DNA from: Plecoglossus altivelis
Lineage: Eukaryota > Chordata > Actinopteri > Osmeriformes > Plecoglossidae
NCBI GenBank assembly: GCA_036571765.1
Contig: BROE01000004.1
Span: 2,027,430 to 2,091,429, forward strand
Reading direction: 5' to 3'
Length of the DNA stretch: 64,000 bases
This document shows, one piece after another, positions 12,175 to 24,236 of the stretch. How positions within the stretch are numbered: position 1 is the first letter of the stretch; every line of letters starts with the position of its first letter. Made by a program: the position numbers and the translations under genes. The notes beneath the pieces are model-generated. The model was not told where the DNA came from. It ran no database searches and saw only the letters and a list, made by a program, of their open reading frames with translations.

Positions 12175-12590
12175 CACCAGCAGGACAGTCTACCTACATA
12201 GAGGACAGTAGGACAGTCTCCTTACAGAGAGGACAGTGGGACAGCAGGACAGTCTCCTTACAGAGAGGACAGCAGGACAGCAGGACAGTCTCCTTACAGA
12301 GAGGACAGCAGGACAGTCTCCTTACAGAGAGGACAGCAGGACAGTCTTCTTACAAAGAGGACAGCAGTACAGTCTCTTCACAGAGAGGACAGCAGGACAG
12401 TCTCTTTACAGAGAGGACAGTGGGACAGTCTCCTTACAGAGAGGACAGTGGGACAGCAGGACAGTCTCCTTACAGAGAGGACAGCAGGACAGTCTTCTTA
12501 CAAAGAGGACAGCAGGACAGTCTCCTTACAGAGAGGACAGCAGGACAGTCTCCTTACAGAGAGGACAGCAGGACAGCAGCATAGTCTCCA
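12175..12590. repeat. 28-base minisatellite (tccttacagagaggacagca)
   Basis: About 14 copies of a 28-base unit with the core tccttacagagaggacagca and a following ggacagtc. Variants include cttcttacaaagagg and ctcttcacagag. The period is not a multiple of three, and the open frames across it are artefacts. Confidence 0.92.
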
Positions 12591-13008
12591 TCCTGGAGGG
12601 GTTCTGGACAGGGAGAGAAGCTCAATACATGCTGTCTTCTGGAGGTGAATTCTCCTGGTGTGTCTCACCCCTCAGACTGAGGGGCCTGTACAAGTAATGG
12701 TTCCGATTATTATTTGTGTGTACATGTGTGTTTGGGATTGCATGTGAAACAATGGTACTTGCAGTTCCAACTGAAGAATGCTTTGTTGGCGTTTAAGGAA
12801 ATGGTTTGTAATCTAACATTGTTTCTTCAGTGTGTACTGCAGGTGTGTATATGGGTATGTGCAGGTGTAGGCTAACAGCTTTAGTATGTAGGTGTGCATA
12901 CGGTACCATGTCTGCGAAAATGCACAGGATGTAAGTTTGACTGACAGAAACTGGTTCTGGGAGTGAGTGTGTGTTTCTGTAATTGTATGTCTAGGTATTT
13001 GTGTATGA
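12591..13008. other. Gene-free unique DNA
   Basis: No gene recognised. Confidence 0.45.
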
Positions 13009-13009
13009 G

Positions 13010-13225
13010 TGAGGAGAGGCAGAGAGGAGGAGAGGGGCGGGGGGTTGAGGAGAGAGAGTGGGGGGAGTGAGGGAGAGAGGGGGGAGGAGAGGAGAAGAGG
13101 GGGACAGAGGGAGAGAGCGGGAGGTTGAGGGAGAGAGGGGGGAAGTGAGGGGAGAGAGGGGGGAGAGAGGCGAGACAGAGGGGGAGAGAGGGAGGGCGAG
13201 AAGGGGGAGACAATCGATGAGAGGG
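13010..13225. repeat. Purine (GA/GGGGA) tract
   Basis: Long polypurine stretch of gagagaggggggag-like units on the + strand. Confidence 0.88.
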
Positions 13226-13369
13226 GGGAGGGGATGGATACATGGGTTGGCGTTTCTGCCTCCGTCGTCTCCAGAGGCAGGATCAGGCGGGGGAAATAAA
13301 TATGGGAGAAAGGAATAATTCAATGCTAAAACTGAGGCTCAAGCGAGACTCCTTAACCCTGATCGCACA

Positions 13370-13745
13370 ACATTACACTCTCACGACACACACCTCTGCC
13401 ACACACACACACTCTCACACACACCCACCAAATCCCCTCACACACACAGCGACACACACTCTCACACACACACACTGCCTCCACACAGACACACACAAAC
13501 ATATGCATGCTTGCACACACACATATTTAAATGTACACTCACAAATAGACCTACATGTATTCACACAGATACACTTACAGATATACACACACACACCCGC
13601 ACTCGCACAAACACACACACACCAAACCCTGCACACACACCACAGCACAGCACAGCACACACACAAACACACACACACATACACATATGCACACTCTCAC
13701 ACACTCACACAAACTCATGCGCGGACACACACTCAGATATATACA
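13370..13745. repeat. CA-rich low-complexity tract
   Basis: Imperfect CA repeats with interspersed acactctcacac units. There is no gene. Confidence 0.85.
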
Positions 13746-13774
13746 TACAAGGTCCAGGGAAGAATCACATGCTG

Positions 13775-13912
13775 ACACACACGTGTGTATATGTGTATGT
13801 GTCTGTGCGTCTGTGTGTATATGTGTATGCACACACGTGTGTATATGTGTATGCACACACGTGTGTATATGTGTATGCACACACGTGTGTATATGTGTAT
13901 GCACACACAGAC
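13775..13912. repeat. 24-base palindromic alternating repeat
   Basis: About five copies of cacacacgtgtgtatatgtg followed by tatg. Each contains the perfect palindrome cacacgtgtg in an almost strictly alternating purine-pyrimidine run, a sequence class that can adopt Z-DNA or cruciform structure under torsion. Confidence 0.88.
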
Positions 13913-14230
13913 GCACGAGAGAACGTGAGAGAGGAAGGAGAAAGAGTGAGACTCAAACACCACAAGAAGAACAATCGAACTGGGCCCTAGTCTGTTTGCT
14001 GGGTAGACTCAACCTCTCTCTTGTCCATCATCAAATCCAGAGCAGATGCCTTGACAACAAGAGAGATTGTATTTGATAACCTATCATAGTTTTACACCAC
14101 ACATGATTTACATTGTACGGTTGGCGTCTTTAAATGGGAACAGTCTCCTGATAGGAGAAGGGAGCATAGGCTAGGGTGGGGGGTAAATAGGCAAGGGAGG
14201 GAGGGGAGTTACATTGGTTGGGGAACCAAC
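13913..14230. other. Gene-free unique DNA
   Basis: No gene recognised. Confidence 0.4.
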
Positions 14231-14231
14231 C

Positions 14232-14455
14232 AGTCATCACCTGTAGCCCTCCTCTCCTCTCTGCTCTCTTCCTCTGATACTAGTCCTCTCCCCTCTTCCC
14301 CTGCCTCCTCCCCCTGCCTCCTCCTCTCCTGCTCTGCTACCAGTCCCTCGTCCCCCTCCCTCCTCCTCCTCCCCTTCCCTCCTCCTTCTCCTCCCCCTCC
14401 TCCCCTTCCCTCCTCCTCCTCGTCTCCTCTCCTCCTCTTTTCTCTCTGGTGCTGC
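14232..14455. repeat. CCTCCTCC pyrimidine tract
   Basis: Irregular cctcctcccc tract. The - strand is Glu/Arg/Gly-coding purine sequence by composition only. Confidence 0.85.
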
Positions 14456-14925
14456 TCCCTGAGATCTGATCTGATGCTGAGAGCCACATGTGAGTGAGAT
14501 GGCGTGCTTTGAAGAGATTCCCACTGGTGTGTGCATGTGTGTGTGTGTGTGTAAGGTTGTGTCTGTAAGGTTGTGTGTGACGTTGAGTGTGAGGGTGTGT
14601 GAGAGAGTGTGGGTCTCCTCTAAAGAGTTGTTTAGGGTATTCTCTTCAGGTTGAGTTTGGGGGGAGCTGAGTTCTTAGGGTCCTGCATTCAGATGTAATT
14701 AGTCCACACAATGGCCTGGTTAAAGCTGGAATCCTCCAAGCCCCTCTCTCTTTGATTGTGTGGGCCAGCTGTGGAGGGAAGGCCATTATCTCCCTGTGTC
14801 CGGCAGCATAAAGGAACCCCCAGCCCCACTCATACTGCAGGACGGTTCCCACAGGGGAGGGCTGTGTGCTGGTCACCCTGACGGAGGGGACAACAAGACA
14901 AAAACTTCCACACACATGTGCATGG
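14456..14925. other. Gene-free DNA with GT patch
   Basis: GT-rich at 14530-14620, otherwise unique. No exon recognised. Confidence 0.4.
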
Positions 14926-15168
14926 CTGCACACACACACACACACACGCACACGCACACACACACACACACATACACACACACAGATGTGTATGACTGCA
15001 CACACACACACATGTGCATGGCTGCACATACACACGCACACACACACACACACATGGGTATGGCTGCACACACACACACACACACATGTGCATGGCTGCA
15101 CATGCACACACACACACACACACACACACATGTGCATGGCTGCACACACACACACACACACACCACTC
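14926..15168. repeat. CA repeat with catgtgcatggctgca units
   Basis: CA runs are separated by five to six copies of catgtgcatggctgca and variants (gggtatggctgca, gtgtatgactgca). Confidence 0.9.
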
Positions 15169-15183
15169 CTGTTTGAAAGAACT

Positions 15184-15715
15184 CTGTGCTTCCTGGTTGG
15201 GAGGGCTGGCTACTTCCTGGTTGGGAGGGCTGGCTACTTCCTGGTTGGGAGGGTTGGCCACTTCCTGGTTAGGAGGGCTGACCACTTCCTGGTTGGGAGG
15301 GTTGGCTACTTCCTGGTTGGGAGGGCTGGCTACTTCCTGGTTGGGAGGGCTGACCACTTCCTGGTTAGGAGGGTTGGCTACTTCCTGGTTGGGAGGGCTG
15401 ACCACTTCCTGGTTAGGAGGGTTGGCTACTTCCTGGTTGGGAGGGTTGGCTACTTCCTGGTTAGGAGGGCTGACCACTTCCTGGTTGGGAGGGTTGGCTA
15501 CTTCCTGGTTGGGAGGGTTGGCTACTTCCTGGTTAGGAGGGTTGGCTACTTCCTGGTTAGGAGGGTTGGCTACTTCCTGGTTGGGAGGGCTGGCTACTTC
15601 CTGGTTGGGAGGGTTGGCTACTTCCTGGTTGGGAGGGTTGGCTACTTCCTGGTTAGGAGGGCTGGCTACTTCCTGGTTGGGAGGGTTGGCTACTTCCTGG
15701 TTGGGAAGGCTGGCT
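15184..15715. repeat. 24-base minisatellite (ggctacttcctggttgggag)
   Basis: About 22 copies of a 24-base unit starting ggctacttcctggttgggag, with three polymorphic positions (ggTtgg/ggCtgg, gGctac/gAccac, ttGgga/ttAgga). Because the period is a multiple of three it stays open in all frames (about 300 codons on both strands). This is not evidence of a protein. Confidence 0.94.
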
Positions 15716-15719
15716 GATT

Positions 15720-16735
15720 CGTGAATCTTTACAGCCATATAATTACTGTTAATCTAATGCTCAAATTCTCCACTATGAACAATCAATCCGCTGAAGTGAG
15801 AGCCAAAGACTTGTGGTATAACAGTGACCCATGTTGATGGCAGACTGGTTTTCTGACTGGATTAGCAACAACACTGTCATCTTGTAAGGACAGGACTTGC
15901 ATGGTGGATGTGTTATTAAGCCTGGTAATTGTCCAGCCCGTAGTTTGCATATTAGTCCATTAGTCTAATATGTTTTGCCTCTCTCCACACACGACCAGTC
16001 AGAGCCCCTGGCAACACGTTGGTGACCCTAATCATCCTAAATGTTCCTTCAATCCGCATGATTCAGTAAACGGGTCAATTTATGCCCACAATCTTACTTG
16101 ATCTAATTCTCCGCTCTTTGATTTATTTATCATTGTGGAAACATATTGAGCTAAATACACTAAGCTATATACTATGCAGATAAGTATATATATGTCCATA
16201 TATATATGTGCATACATATGACTTATTAATGTATTTAAGATTGATCGATCAGTGTTATTTAATGTGCATTTTTCAGTTTTCAGACAGCTGTAATTAGTGA
16301 CTGATGGACGTTTTCATGTCAAGAAGATGTTATCTGCTTCTCTGGTTATTAGAAGGGTTGCATGTTCATCTTATGTACCACTTATGAGCATCTAGTGAGC
16401 TTACTTATCACACTGGCTTCATAGCCAGAGGGGTTAGGGTTAGTTATCACTCAGGTCTTACAGAACATTTGAACAAATTAGTTTAACTAAAGACCTTTCG
16501 TGATAGGCACTCTGCTTTTACTAAAGAGAAAAATAACTCATGTATTAGAAAAAATGCCCATAATTCTAAGAACATTGTTCATAACATTTAAATAATAATC
16601 ACATTTTTAATTAACTAGATTTAGCTTTCTCTTGTGGGGTTGTGAGATATGAGAATATGAGATTACTTTGAAAATAGATTCCCACCACAAAACCTCTGCG
16701 TGCCTGTATCCCAAAGTTTACCCAACAGTGAAGTT
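15720..16735. other. AT-rich unique DNA upstream of pou3f2; candidate enhancer
   Basis: This is about 1 kb without simple repeats in a repeat-saturated flank. The part 15,900-16,160 carries homeodomain/POU/SOX-like words, including tttgcatatta (octamer-like), taatcatcctaa, tgattcagtaaa and tttatcattgtgg. Its position about 1.5-1.8 kb upstream of a developmental transcription factor gene makes a cis-regulatory role plausible. No coding signal. Confidence 0.4.
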
Positions 16736-16739
16736 TCAT

Positions 16740-17697
16740 TGGGCACGGTGGGCGCGCGAGTAGACAAGAAAGCCCATTCTTTCCCCGTTTTCTCCTTTAG
16801 CCCCGAGGTGCCCTCTCCGCTTGCCTCTCTTTATTCGTCCCGTCGGCCGGGCGAGCTGCACGAATAGGTTCTTTGGGAAAGATCGAAAAGGAGAGGCGAA
16901 TGCAGCTGTGACGTGGGCGTTGTTGTTCCATTCACTGCGCTCGCTATGGCAACGGGGCATGAGGCCGGTAAAATGCAGCTCCTCTCTTTGGACAGCGTCA
17001 TGAGGGGAGCGAGGCAGCTGGAGGCTCCATGACACTATATATCTGCCCGAGATCAAGCCACCTCGTCCACCGAGAAATAGCGCAATCTAAGTAAAGTTAT
17101 GCTGTGGTCATTAGTTAACACCCTGGATAGTGCCAACTAACCGTTCTTTTTTCCAGTCATGACACTTTTGTCAGATTATGGATGTGGTTTTAAAAAGAAA
17201 TGCGTAATTGGCAAACGTGTGCCAGCGTATCAGGAACATTGGTCATTTTACGCATCAAACGTCTTCTAAAAACACCTTCCATGTAAGTTATTACCACTGC
17301 TTTTAACCAAACGTATAAAACTTTGGCAAGACAGTATCTCTGTGACCCCTATTTCTGCACAGAAAGAGGCAAGTGTGTCCACCGATCCTAGTCCAGCCCC
17401 ACGTTCCTCCCTGCTCTGTAGTGTGCGGCGGGACTGTATTGTGGGGGAGAGTGATAGGGGGTTCTATAGAATCTCCCGTGACCAATGAGCTGGGTGCTGT
17501 CAGGGGTAACCACATCTGTCAACCGTTCTTGGCCAATAAAGAGCGGAGCGAGGCGGACCTCAGGTGCGCGCCTCTGCGTCCCCTTGGCCCAGCGCCCGGG
17601 AGATAGAGAGAGACGCCTAGTTGCCCCGTGGCGGAGGAGAGTTACTGTCAAAGGCTGCTCGTTTTTAACTGGAGCCATCACTCCGGTTCCAAGAGTT
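16740..17697 (+). promoter_or_regulatory. pou3f2: pou3f2 upstream region / promoter
   Basis: CpG-rich sequence (16,740-17,000) leads to the gene. TATA-like tataaaa is at 17,314-17,320, about 380 bases before the ATG. CCAAT boxes are at 17,482-17,486 (accaatgag) and 17,533-17,537 (ggccaataaa). Another TATA-like word, actatatatc, is near 17,034. Which one sets the start site cannot be told from sequence alone. The upstream in-frame extension of the open frame (from 17,485) is not conserved in the family and is read as 5' UTR. Confidence 0.5.
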
Positions 17698-18825
17698 ATG
17701 GCGACCGCAGCATCCAACCACTATAGCGTCCTCTCTAGCCCCAGCAGCGCGCCTCCGCCGCACTCGGAGTCCGGGAGCATGCAGCAAGCGGTAGTGTACA
17801 GGGACGCGCACACCCTGCTCCAGAACGACTACACGTTATCGGGCGGCGGTCATCCGCTCAGCCACGCGCACCAGTGGATAACTGCTCTGTCGCACGGGGA
17901 CGGGGCGCCCTGGCCGTCGAGTCCCCTCGGAGAGCAGGACGTGAAGCCCGTGCTGCAGAACAGTGACCGCGAGGAGCTGCAGAATTCCGCTAGTCTGCAG
18001 CAGCAACAGCGACACCCTCACATCGCGCACCAGACACACCACGACGCCAGGGCATGGCGAACGAGCACGGCCACCACGCATATTCCCGGTATGGCGACGT
18101 CTGACGGACAGAGCTTGGTGTATTCCCAGTCGGGGTTCGGTCTGGTCGGGGGCGAGCAGGCGATGCATCATCACGGCCTGCGAGACGAGGATCACCACAG
18201 CCACAGTCCGCACCTGAGCGAGCACGGCGGCCACCAGCAGTCCCTCGCGCACCACCAGCACGGGGGGCACGCGGACCATTCAGACGAGGACACGCCGACC
18301 TCAGACGACCTGGAGCAGTTTGCCAAGCAGTTCAAGCAGCGGCGCATCAAGCTGGGCTTCACGCAGGCGGATGTGGGGCTGGCTCTCGGGACACTGTATG
18401 GAAACGTGTTTTCACAGACCACTATCTGTAGATTTGAAGCACTGCAGCTAAGCTTCAAAAACATGTGTAAACTCAAGCCCTTACTGAACAAGTGGCTCGA
18501 GGAAGCTGACTCCACGTCGGGGAGCCCCACAAGCCTGGATAAGATCGCGGCGCAGGGGAGAAAGAGGAAAAAGCGGACCTCCATTGAGGTGGGCGTGAAG
18601 GGGGCTCTGGAAAGCCATTTTCTCAAATGCCCCAAACCAGGCGCGGCGGAGATCACCTCCATAGCAGACAGCCTGCAGCTGGAGAAGGAGGTTGTGAGGG
18701 TTTGGTTCTGTAACAGACGACAGAAGGAGAAACGAATGACACCCGCCGGAGGACAGTTACAAGGAGGAGAGGACCTGTATGGGGACACTCCCCCACATCA
18801 CGGCGGCCAGACTCCGGTGCAATGA
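17698..18825 (+). CDS. pou3f2: POU domain class 3 transcription factor 2 (Brn-2 type), intronless
   Basis: Single-exon gene of 375 codons for a nuclear, octamer-binding neural transcription factor. The start MATAASNHYS is the family's conserved N-terminus, so the ATG at 17,698 is chosen over upstream in-frame codons. A conserved GHPLSHAHQWITALSHG segment lies near residue 50. A His/Gln-rich linker spans about 100-195. An acidic SDEDTPTSDDLEQ stretch precedes the POU-specific domain (about 198-272). The basic RKRKKR linker starts at 288 and opens the homeodomain (about 288-347), with WFCNRR at 336-341. The C-terminus DTPPHH-GQTPVQ matches POU3F2 rather than POU3F1, 3F3 or 3F4. It is shorter than the mammalian protein (about 443 residues) because the poly-Gly and poly-Gln tracts are missing, as in fish orthologues. 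One residue in the homeodomain region (EVGVKG rather than EVSVKG) is POU3F1-like. Teleosts can carry several pou3f2 copies, and which one this is cannot be told. Confidence 0.93.
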   Translation: MATAASNHYSVLSSPSSAPPPHSESGSMQQAVVYRDAHTLLQNDYTLSGGGHPLSHAHQWITALSHGDGAPWPSSPLGEQDVKPVLQNSDREELQNSASLQQQQRHPHIAHQTHHDARAWRTSTATTHIPGMATSDGQSLVYSQSGFGLVGGEQAMHHHGLRDEDHHSHSPHLSEHGGHQQSLAHHQHGGHADHSDEDTPTSDDLEQFAKQFKQRRIKLGFTQADVGLALGTLYGNVFSQTTICRFEALQLSFKNMCKLKPLLNKWLEEADSTSGSPTSLDKIAAQGRKRKKRTSIEVGVKGALESHFLKCPKPGAAEITSIADSLQLEKEVVRVWFCNRRQKEKRMTPAGGQLQGGEDLYGDTPPHHGGQTPVQ

Positions 18826-21714
18826 CCCGAACCCATTATTATAAATACATGGACCCCTAAAGAGCGTTGAATGCCCCCCATTTGTCTCTCTGTGCCGGAC
18901 CAGTTAGCATTGGACGTTAGCCAGTGCTAATGTAGAACCTACAAACACAGTGGGAATAGTTGGAACGCGAGCAGTCAACAGCCGAGGCCGAAGCTATATG
19001 AGGTTTAACGCCCTGTAAAGAGCAGTAGGCTATTCTACCGTGGCTGGACATCGTTGACGTGAGGTGAAGTCACAATGTGTTATAAATCAAAGACAGTGTA
19101 GGCCATTGTGTGCACGAGCTGTACCCGCGGGAAAAAAGCAGGCATGAAAAGTCTCAGTTGTCGTTGGGTAAATAAACGCCATCTTTCAGTCATAACAAAA
19201 GCAACAGGGGTCTGACACCAGAAGCTGGATACGCTGCACCTGTTACCGACTAAAAGACACTTCAACCACCAGCATATATTATTACCATCATTATCGGTGT
19301 TATTATTATTAAGCCTATAGCATTCGTTCAGCTGTATAGTCATCATTTAAATGTGACAAGATATTAGGCTTATAGGCATACAAAAACGTATACTTGCAGA
19401 TTAATTGTCACCCAACATTTGACATGAATTTAGGCGGTCAATATAGCCTCTTTAAACGTGTTAAACATTCTAATTAGAATTCGGTTACATTGCTGTGCGA
19501 GTGCATTAAATTAGCCTAATAAATCATGTGACAATTTATCAGGAATCTACAAATATTAGAATGTATCACGTTCAGAGGAAACATAGGCCATACACTTGTT
19601 AGTAGCAATAATAATATCAGGACTAATAATAATAATCAAAATAATATTAATTATTAGGCTAGACCTATTGATTATAATAAGAAGAGAATATGCCTAATAA
19701 TATGAATCAAATAAAGTAGCTTTGGGGTGAAACTTCTAAAACCAGAATTTTTACAACTTCATTTTGTGCCCATGTGTACATTTGACAGAATATCCGCGCC
19801 TGTTTACAGTTTGTTCGTACTTGTATATTTATTTCTGTGTTTCCAAATGCTGTGACCTGAAAGACCAGGACTGTAGCCAAGGCTACGAAGAGGCCTGTCT
19901 GCCTTCATTTCCTAAGAAGAAAATAACGGAATATAACGCTACCAGCTCTGACTCGAATGAATCTAATGACGAATTCATTCACTGAGAACAGTATTCGTGG
20001 GATGTAACTTTATTCGTTTTTGTATCGCTTTGTATGTTTGTTGTTTGTTTAGTTGAATTCTTTCTGTCAGTCTGTGCCAAAGCACAAACGTGTGTTCGAA
20101 CACTAGTGCCAGTCGAACCCAACAGATCAGGGTTCCATCGCAGGCCTGAATGGAACCTCTGGAACATCCCGTCTGTTGCGGTTGGAATTATGGGACTCTG
20201 AGGGCTGGATTCCGAAGTAAATTGGAAAAAGAAAGAATGAGGATAATTAGCTACTTAAATACAAATGAAAGATTTTAAGATTGAACATGGAAGGAAAATA
20301 TAGAATTGGGAACTGGTAGGCTCACAATTGACAAATGATCAAATTTAGTCCGACATCAGAATTTCTTAACACATAGGCTAGCCTACAGATATTATCTTAT
20401 TTTCTTTCTAAATACAAATTTTATAGTCGTTCAAAAATCCTCATCCCTCATCGTTTGCAAATTTGAAGATTAGATACCCTTTCCGCGATTAAAATCTCTG
20501 GGTAGGCTACATATGCACATAAAAACAGTCTGAAAGTGATTTTAAATAAAACACAAAAATACTTAATTATCTTTGTAGCCCTCCTGGAATTTTAGTATTC
20601 ATAATTTGAAGTGAAATTTTGCATGTCCCGGAACAATGCTCTTAATCCCAAACTGAATTAGGATTTTACAAAATAGCCTAATCTGTATTGACCTCAACTG
20701 TGACTCTGATTAGGGAAAAGAAAACAATTGCACAATTTATATATGCTTTTTGTCATTAAAACGTATTTGTTTTGCTATATAATAGTTTTGTATTCTTCTC
20801 ACATTATTTATTGAGCTGGTTTGACGAATGGGTCGTGACTATCACGCGCTATGCTGTGGCAACAGGCTTGGGCGCGCGAGTCTGCATTATAATTATGGAT
20901 TGTATCAATCTGTCTCGGTTGAAAAAAAATGTCCTTCAGCGGTTTCCGATAAGTGTGTATTACCTCTGATTTGCAACCATATTGTCTTGGGAAATACACT
21001 GTGTCTTTACAGAATCTGCCTGCCAATAATATTTATGCAAAGATGAACATTGTTTATCTGCCTATTTGAACGTAATCTTTTCACAATTAATTATAGTCTA
21101 TACTATACGGATAAGGCAGGTCCAACAATTTAAAGTAAAATTGAATTCTAGTTGAATTTTGTTAAACAGGAAAGCACGTGTTTAAACTGACTTTAGAACT
21201 AAAATGTCAGAAATGAACAGGATTTGCAGACCAGCCTTCGTGTTGCTATGAAGCTGCCACGCTTGACGTGTTTAACTTGGACAGAATACATTTACACAAA
21301 ATGAGGAGTATTGTTTTAAATCTGAAATGCTCCTAACATCGAGCCTACAGCTTTGTATTTCCAGCTCATTGTGTTCCCCAGTACATAATTAAATGAATCA
21401 CGAATCGTTAATAGACTGAACAACAATTTCAGCACAAAGTCCAATGACAATTTTTTTTTTGCACTATGTGTAAATATTCTATCTATCTGTCATAGACCGT
21501 CATGGAAGTTATGTTAATTGTGTACGGACACATATGTATAATATATATGTATACATTTATATTTCGATCTTGCATGGTTGGGTTATTATTTTCTGCATCG
21601 TTGCAACCAGACCCAGGCCCATGTTGAACTGTATTATCCGTCGAGCATCTGTCTGCTGGCTGCCTGAGAGCCGAAAGTCCTTTGCTGCCACCTGCTGGAC
21701 GACTACATACCTGC
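18826..21714. other. pou3f2 3' UTR and AT-rich unique downstream DNA
   Basis: About 2.9 kb of AT-rich, largely repeat-free sequence. AATAAA words at 19,171-19,176 and 19,518-19,523 are candidate polyadenylation signals for pou3f2, whose orthologues have long 3' UTRs. Short open frames (for example 19,764-19,985) have no recognisable family. No second gene seen. The texture is compatible with noncoding conserved elements, which cannot be tested here. Confidence 0.45.
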
Positions 21715-21960
21715 CCTAACCGTACTCTAACCAGACTCTCCACTGTAGACCAGGTGTGTATCTGCCCTAACCAGACTCTCTACTGTAGACCAGGTGTGTA
21801 TCTGCTCTAACCAGACTCTCTACTGTAGACCAGGTGTCTATCTGCTCTAACCAGACTCTCTACTGTAGACCAGGTGTGTATCTGCTCTAATCAGACTCTC
21901 TACTGTAGACCAGGTGTGTATCTGCTCTAACCAGACTCTCTACTGTAGACCAGGTGTGTT
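21715..21960. repeat. 40-base minisatellite
   Basis: Six copies of a 40-base unit containing ccagactctctactgtagac and caggtgtgtatctgctctaa. Copies are nearly identical. Confidence 0.93.
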
Positions 21961-22097
21961 CGTCTCATCATTCTTGCTGTAATGGGCTTCAGCAGCCATC
22001 TGCCTTTGGAGCAGAAAGCATGAAGGAGCAAAAACATGTCTAATTCTACATGTGCATGGAACACAGACAGATAGGAAAACTAGTTTGAAATAGAATG

Positions 22098-22905
22098 ACT
22101 GTGGTGTGTGTATGTGCGTGTGGTGTGTGTGTGGTGTGTGGGTGTGGTGTGTGTCTGTGGTGTGTGTGGTGTGTGTGTGTATGGTGTGTGTGTGTGGGTG
22201 TGGTGTGTGTGTATGGTGTGTATGGTGTGTGTGTGTATTGTGTGGGTATGTGGGTGTGGTGTGTGTATGGTGTGTGTATGGTGTGTGTATGGTGTGTGTG
22301 TGTGGGTGTGGTGTGTGTATGGTGTGTGTGTATGGTGTGTGTTTGTGTGTGTGTATGGTGTGTGTATGTGTGTGTATGGTGTGTGTGTGTGGTGTGTGTA
22401 TGTGTGTGTGTATGGTGTGTGTGTGTGTATGGTATGTGTATGTGTGTGTATGGTGTGTGTGTGTGGTGTGTGTGTGTATGGTGTGTATGGTGTGTGTGTA
22501 TGGTGTGTGTGCATGGTGTGCATAGTGTGTGTGTGTGTATGGTGTGTGTGTATGGTGTGTGAATATGGTGTGTGTTCGTGTGTGTGTATGGTGTGTGTGT
22601 GTGTGTGTCTATGTTGCATATAGTGTGTGTGTGTGTGTATGGTGTGTATGGTTTGTGTGTGTGTGTGTGGTGTGTATGTATAGTGTGTGTGTGTGCGTAT
22701 GATGTGTGTGTGTATGGTGTGTGTGTGTGTATGGTGTGTGTGTTTGTATGGTGTGTGTGTGTATGGTGTGTATGGTGTATGGTGTGTGTGTGTGTGCGTA
22801 TGGTGTGTGTGTGTATGGTGTGTGTGTGTATGGTGTGTGTGTTTGTATGGTGTGTATGGTGTATGGTGTGTATGGTGTATGGTGTGTGTGTGTGTGTGTG
22901 TGTAT
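22098..22905. repeat. GT / tatggtgtgtgtg low-complexity array
   Basis: About 800 bases of ggtgtgtgtatggtgtgtgt-like units. All open frames across it are compositional. Confidence 0.93.
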
Positions 22906-23107
22906 AAACCAGCTCTCTGGAGGACTCCTCTGGATCCTGGCCTATCAGCAGGCGACCATCTGCCCTCACCCTCCTACAGGCTCTGCATTATTCATAGCCT
23001 CTCTTACACACACACACAGTTATAGTCCCTTACACACTTACACACAGAGGCACGTTCCTCCCCATCAGGCACAAAGGCACGTGCCCCACGCAAACACACA
23101 CACCCTC

Positions 23108-23350
23108 TTGCTCCCTCTCTCTCTCTCACTCTTCTCTCTGACTCTGTCTCTCTTTCTCGCTCTCTCTCTTCTTTCTCCCTGTCTATCTTTCTCTCCCTCT
23201 CTGTCTCCCTCTCTCTATTTTTCTCTCACTCTGTTTCTTTCTACCTCTCTCAGTCTCTCTCTCTCTCACTCCTTCTCTCTCTCCCTCTCTCCCTTTCTCT
23301 CCCTCTCTTTCTCTTCCTCTCTCTTTCTCTCCCTCTCTTTCTCTGTCTCT
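23108..23350. repeat. CT-rich tract
   Basis: Irregular ctctctccctctcttt pyrimidine tract. It continues patchily to the (CT)n/(CA)n pair at 23,500-23,580. Confidence 0.88.
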
Positions 23351-23497
23351 TTCTCAAAAAACATACACACCCTCTACCTTTTTCTCTCAAAAACACACAT
23401 ACGCAGCCTGTCTCTTTCATGCCAGTCTCTCTCACGCCTGTCTCTCTCTCATGCTTGTCTCTCTTACTCTCTCTCTCACACACAGCCTGTCTCTCTC

Positions 23498-23500
23498 ACG

Positions 23501-23580
<80 letters not shown>
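23498..23580. repeat. (CT)n followed by (CA)n
   Basis: A CT microsatellite of about 25 units is directly joined to a CA microsatellite of about 14 units. Confidence 0.95.
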
Positions 23581-23945
23581 CCTACAGCCACTCATCTGAC
23601 TCACCAGACTGCAGCTCTAGTGTGTGAGCTGGATTTCCTCGTCCAGAGTTGAGTCTGTTATACTATGTATAGATACATTATAGTGTGATTATACTGTGGT
23701 TATAACAGCAGTCTATTATGAAATAACATAATATACTGTGGTTGTAACAACGTAGTTTCCCATAATATAATGGTTGTAATAGGGCAAGCTCATGTTAAAA
23801 TAATTATACTGTGGTTATAACAGTAGAGCATATGATATTGTAAGACATTATAGTGCGATTATAATGTCAGAGGATCTTCTAAAACGACCAAATGGTTATA
23901 TTAGTTGTACATTCATTGTTATAATATATAATATTATATATAATA
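23581..23945. other. AT-rich gene-free DNA
   Basis: The words tatactgtggttataac and attatagtgtgatta recur four or five times, suggesting a decayed older tandem array. No gene. Confidence 0.45.
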
Positions 23946-23947
23946 TA

Positions 23948-24236
23948 AGGTGATGGAGGGTGAGAGAGAGAGGGTGAGTATGAGAGAGGGTGAGGATGAG
24001 GGAGGGTGAGGATGAGGGAGGTTGAGGATGAGGGAGGGTGAGGATAAGGGAGGGTGAGGATGAGGGAGGGTGAGAGTGAGGAAGGGTAAGGATGAGGGAG
24101 GGTGAGGATGAGGTAGGGTGAGAGTGAGGGAGGGTGAGGATGAGGGAGGGAGAGGATGAGGAAGGGTGAGAGTGAGAGAGGGTGAGGATGAGGGGAGGAG
24201 AGGATGAGGGAGGGTGAGAGTGAGGGAGGGTGAGCA
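23948..24236. repeat. Purine minisatellite (gagggagggtgaggat)
   Basis: About 17 copies of a 16-18-base purine unit, gagggagggtgaggat or gagggagggtgagagt. The strand is polypurine apart from one T per unit. Confidence 0.92.

Noticed and set aside
14830..15738. About 300-codon repeat protein (PPNQEVAN)
   Set aside because: A 24-base minisatellite open in several frames on both strands. No signal of selection or gene context.
16736..17056. 106-codon frame upstream of pou3f2
   Set aside because: It lies in CpG-rich promoter DNA, resembles no family and has no splice or start support.
17485..17697. Upstream 71-codon extension of pou3f2
   Set aside because: The family starts at MATAASN. The upstream residues match no POU-III protein and contain the CCAAT box.
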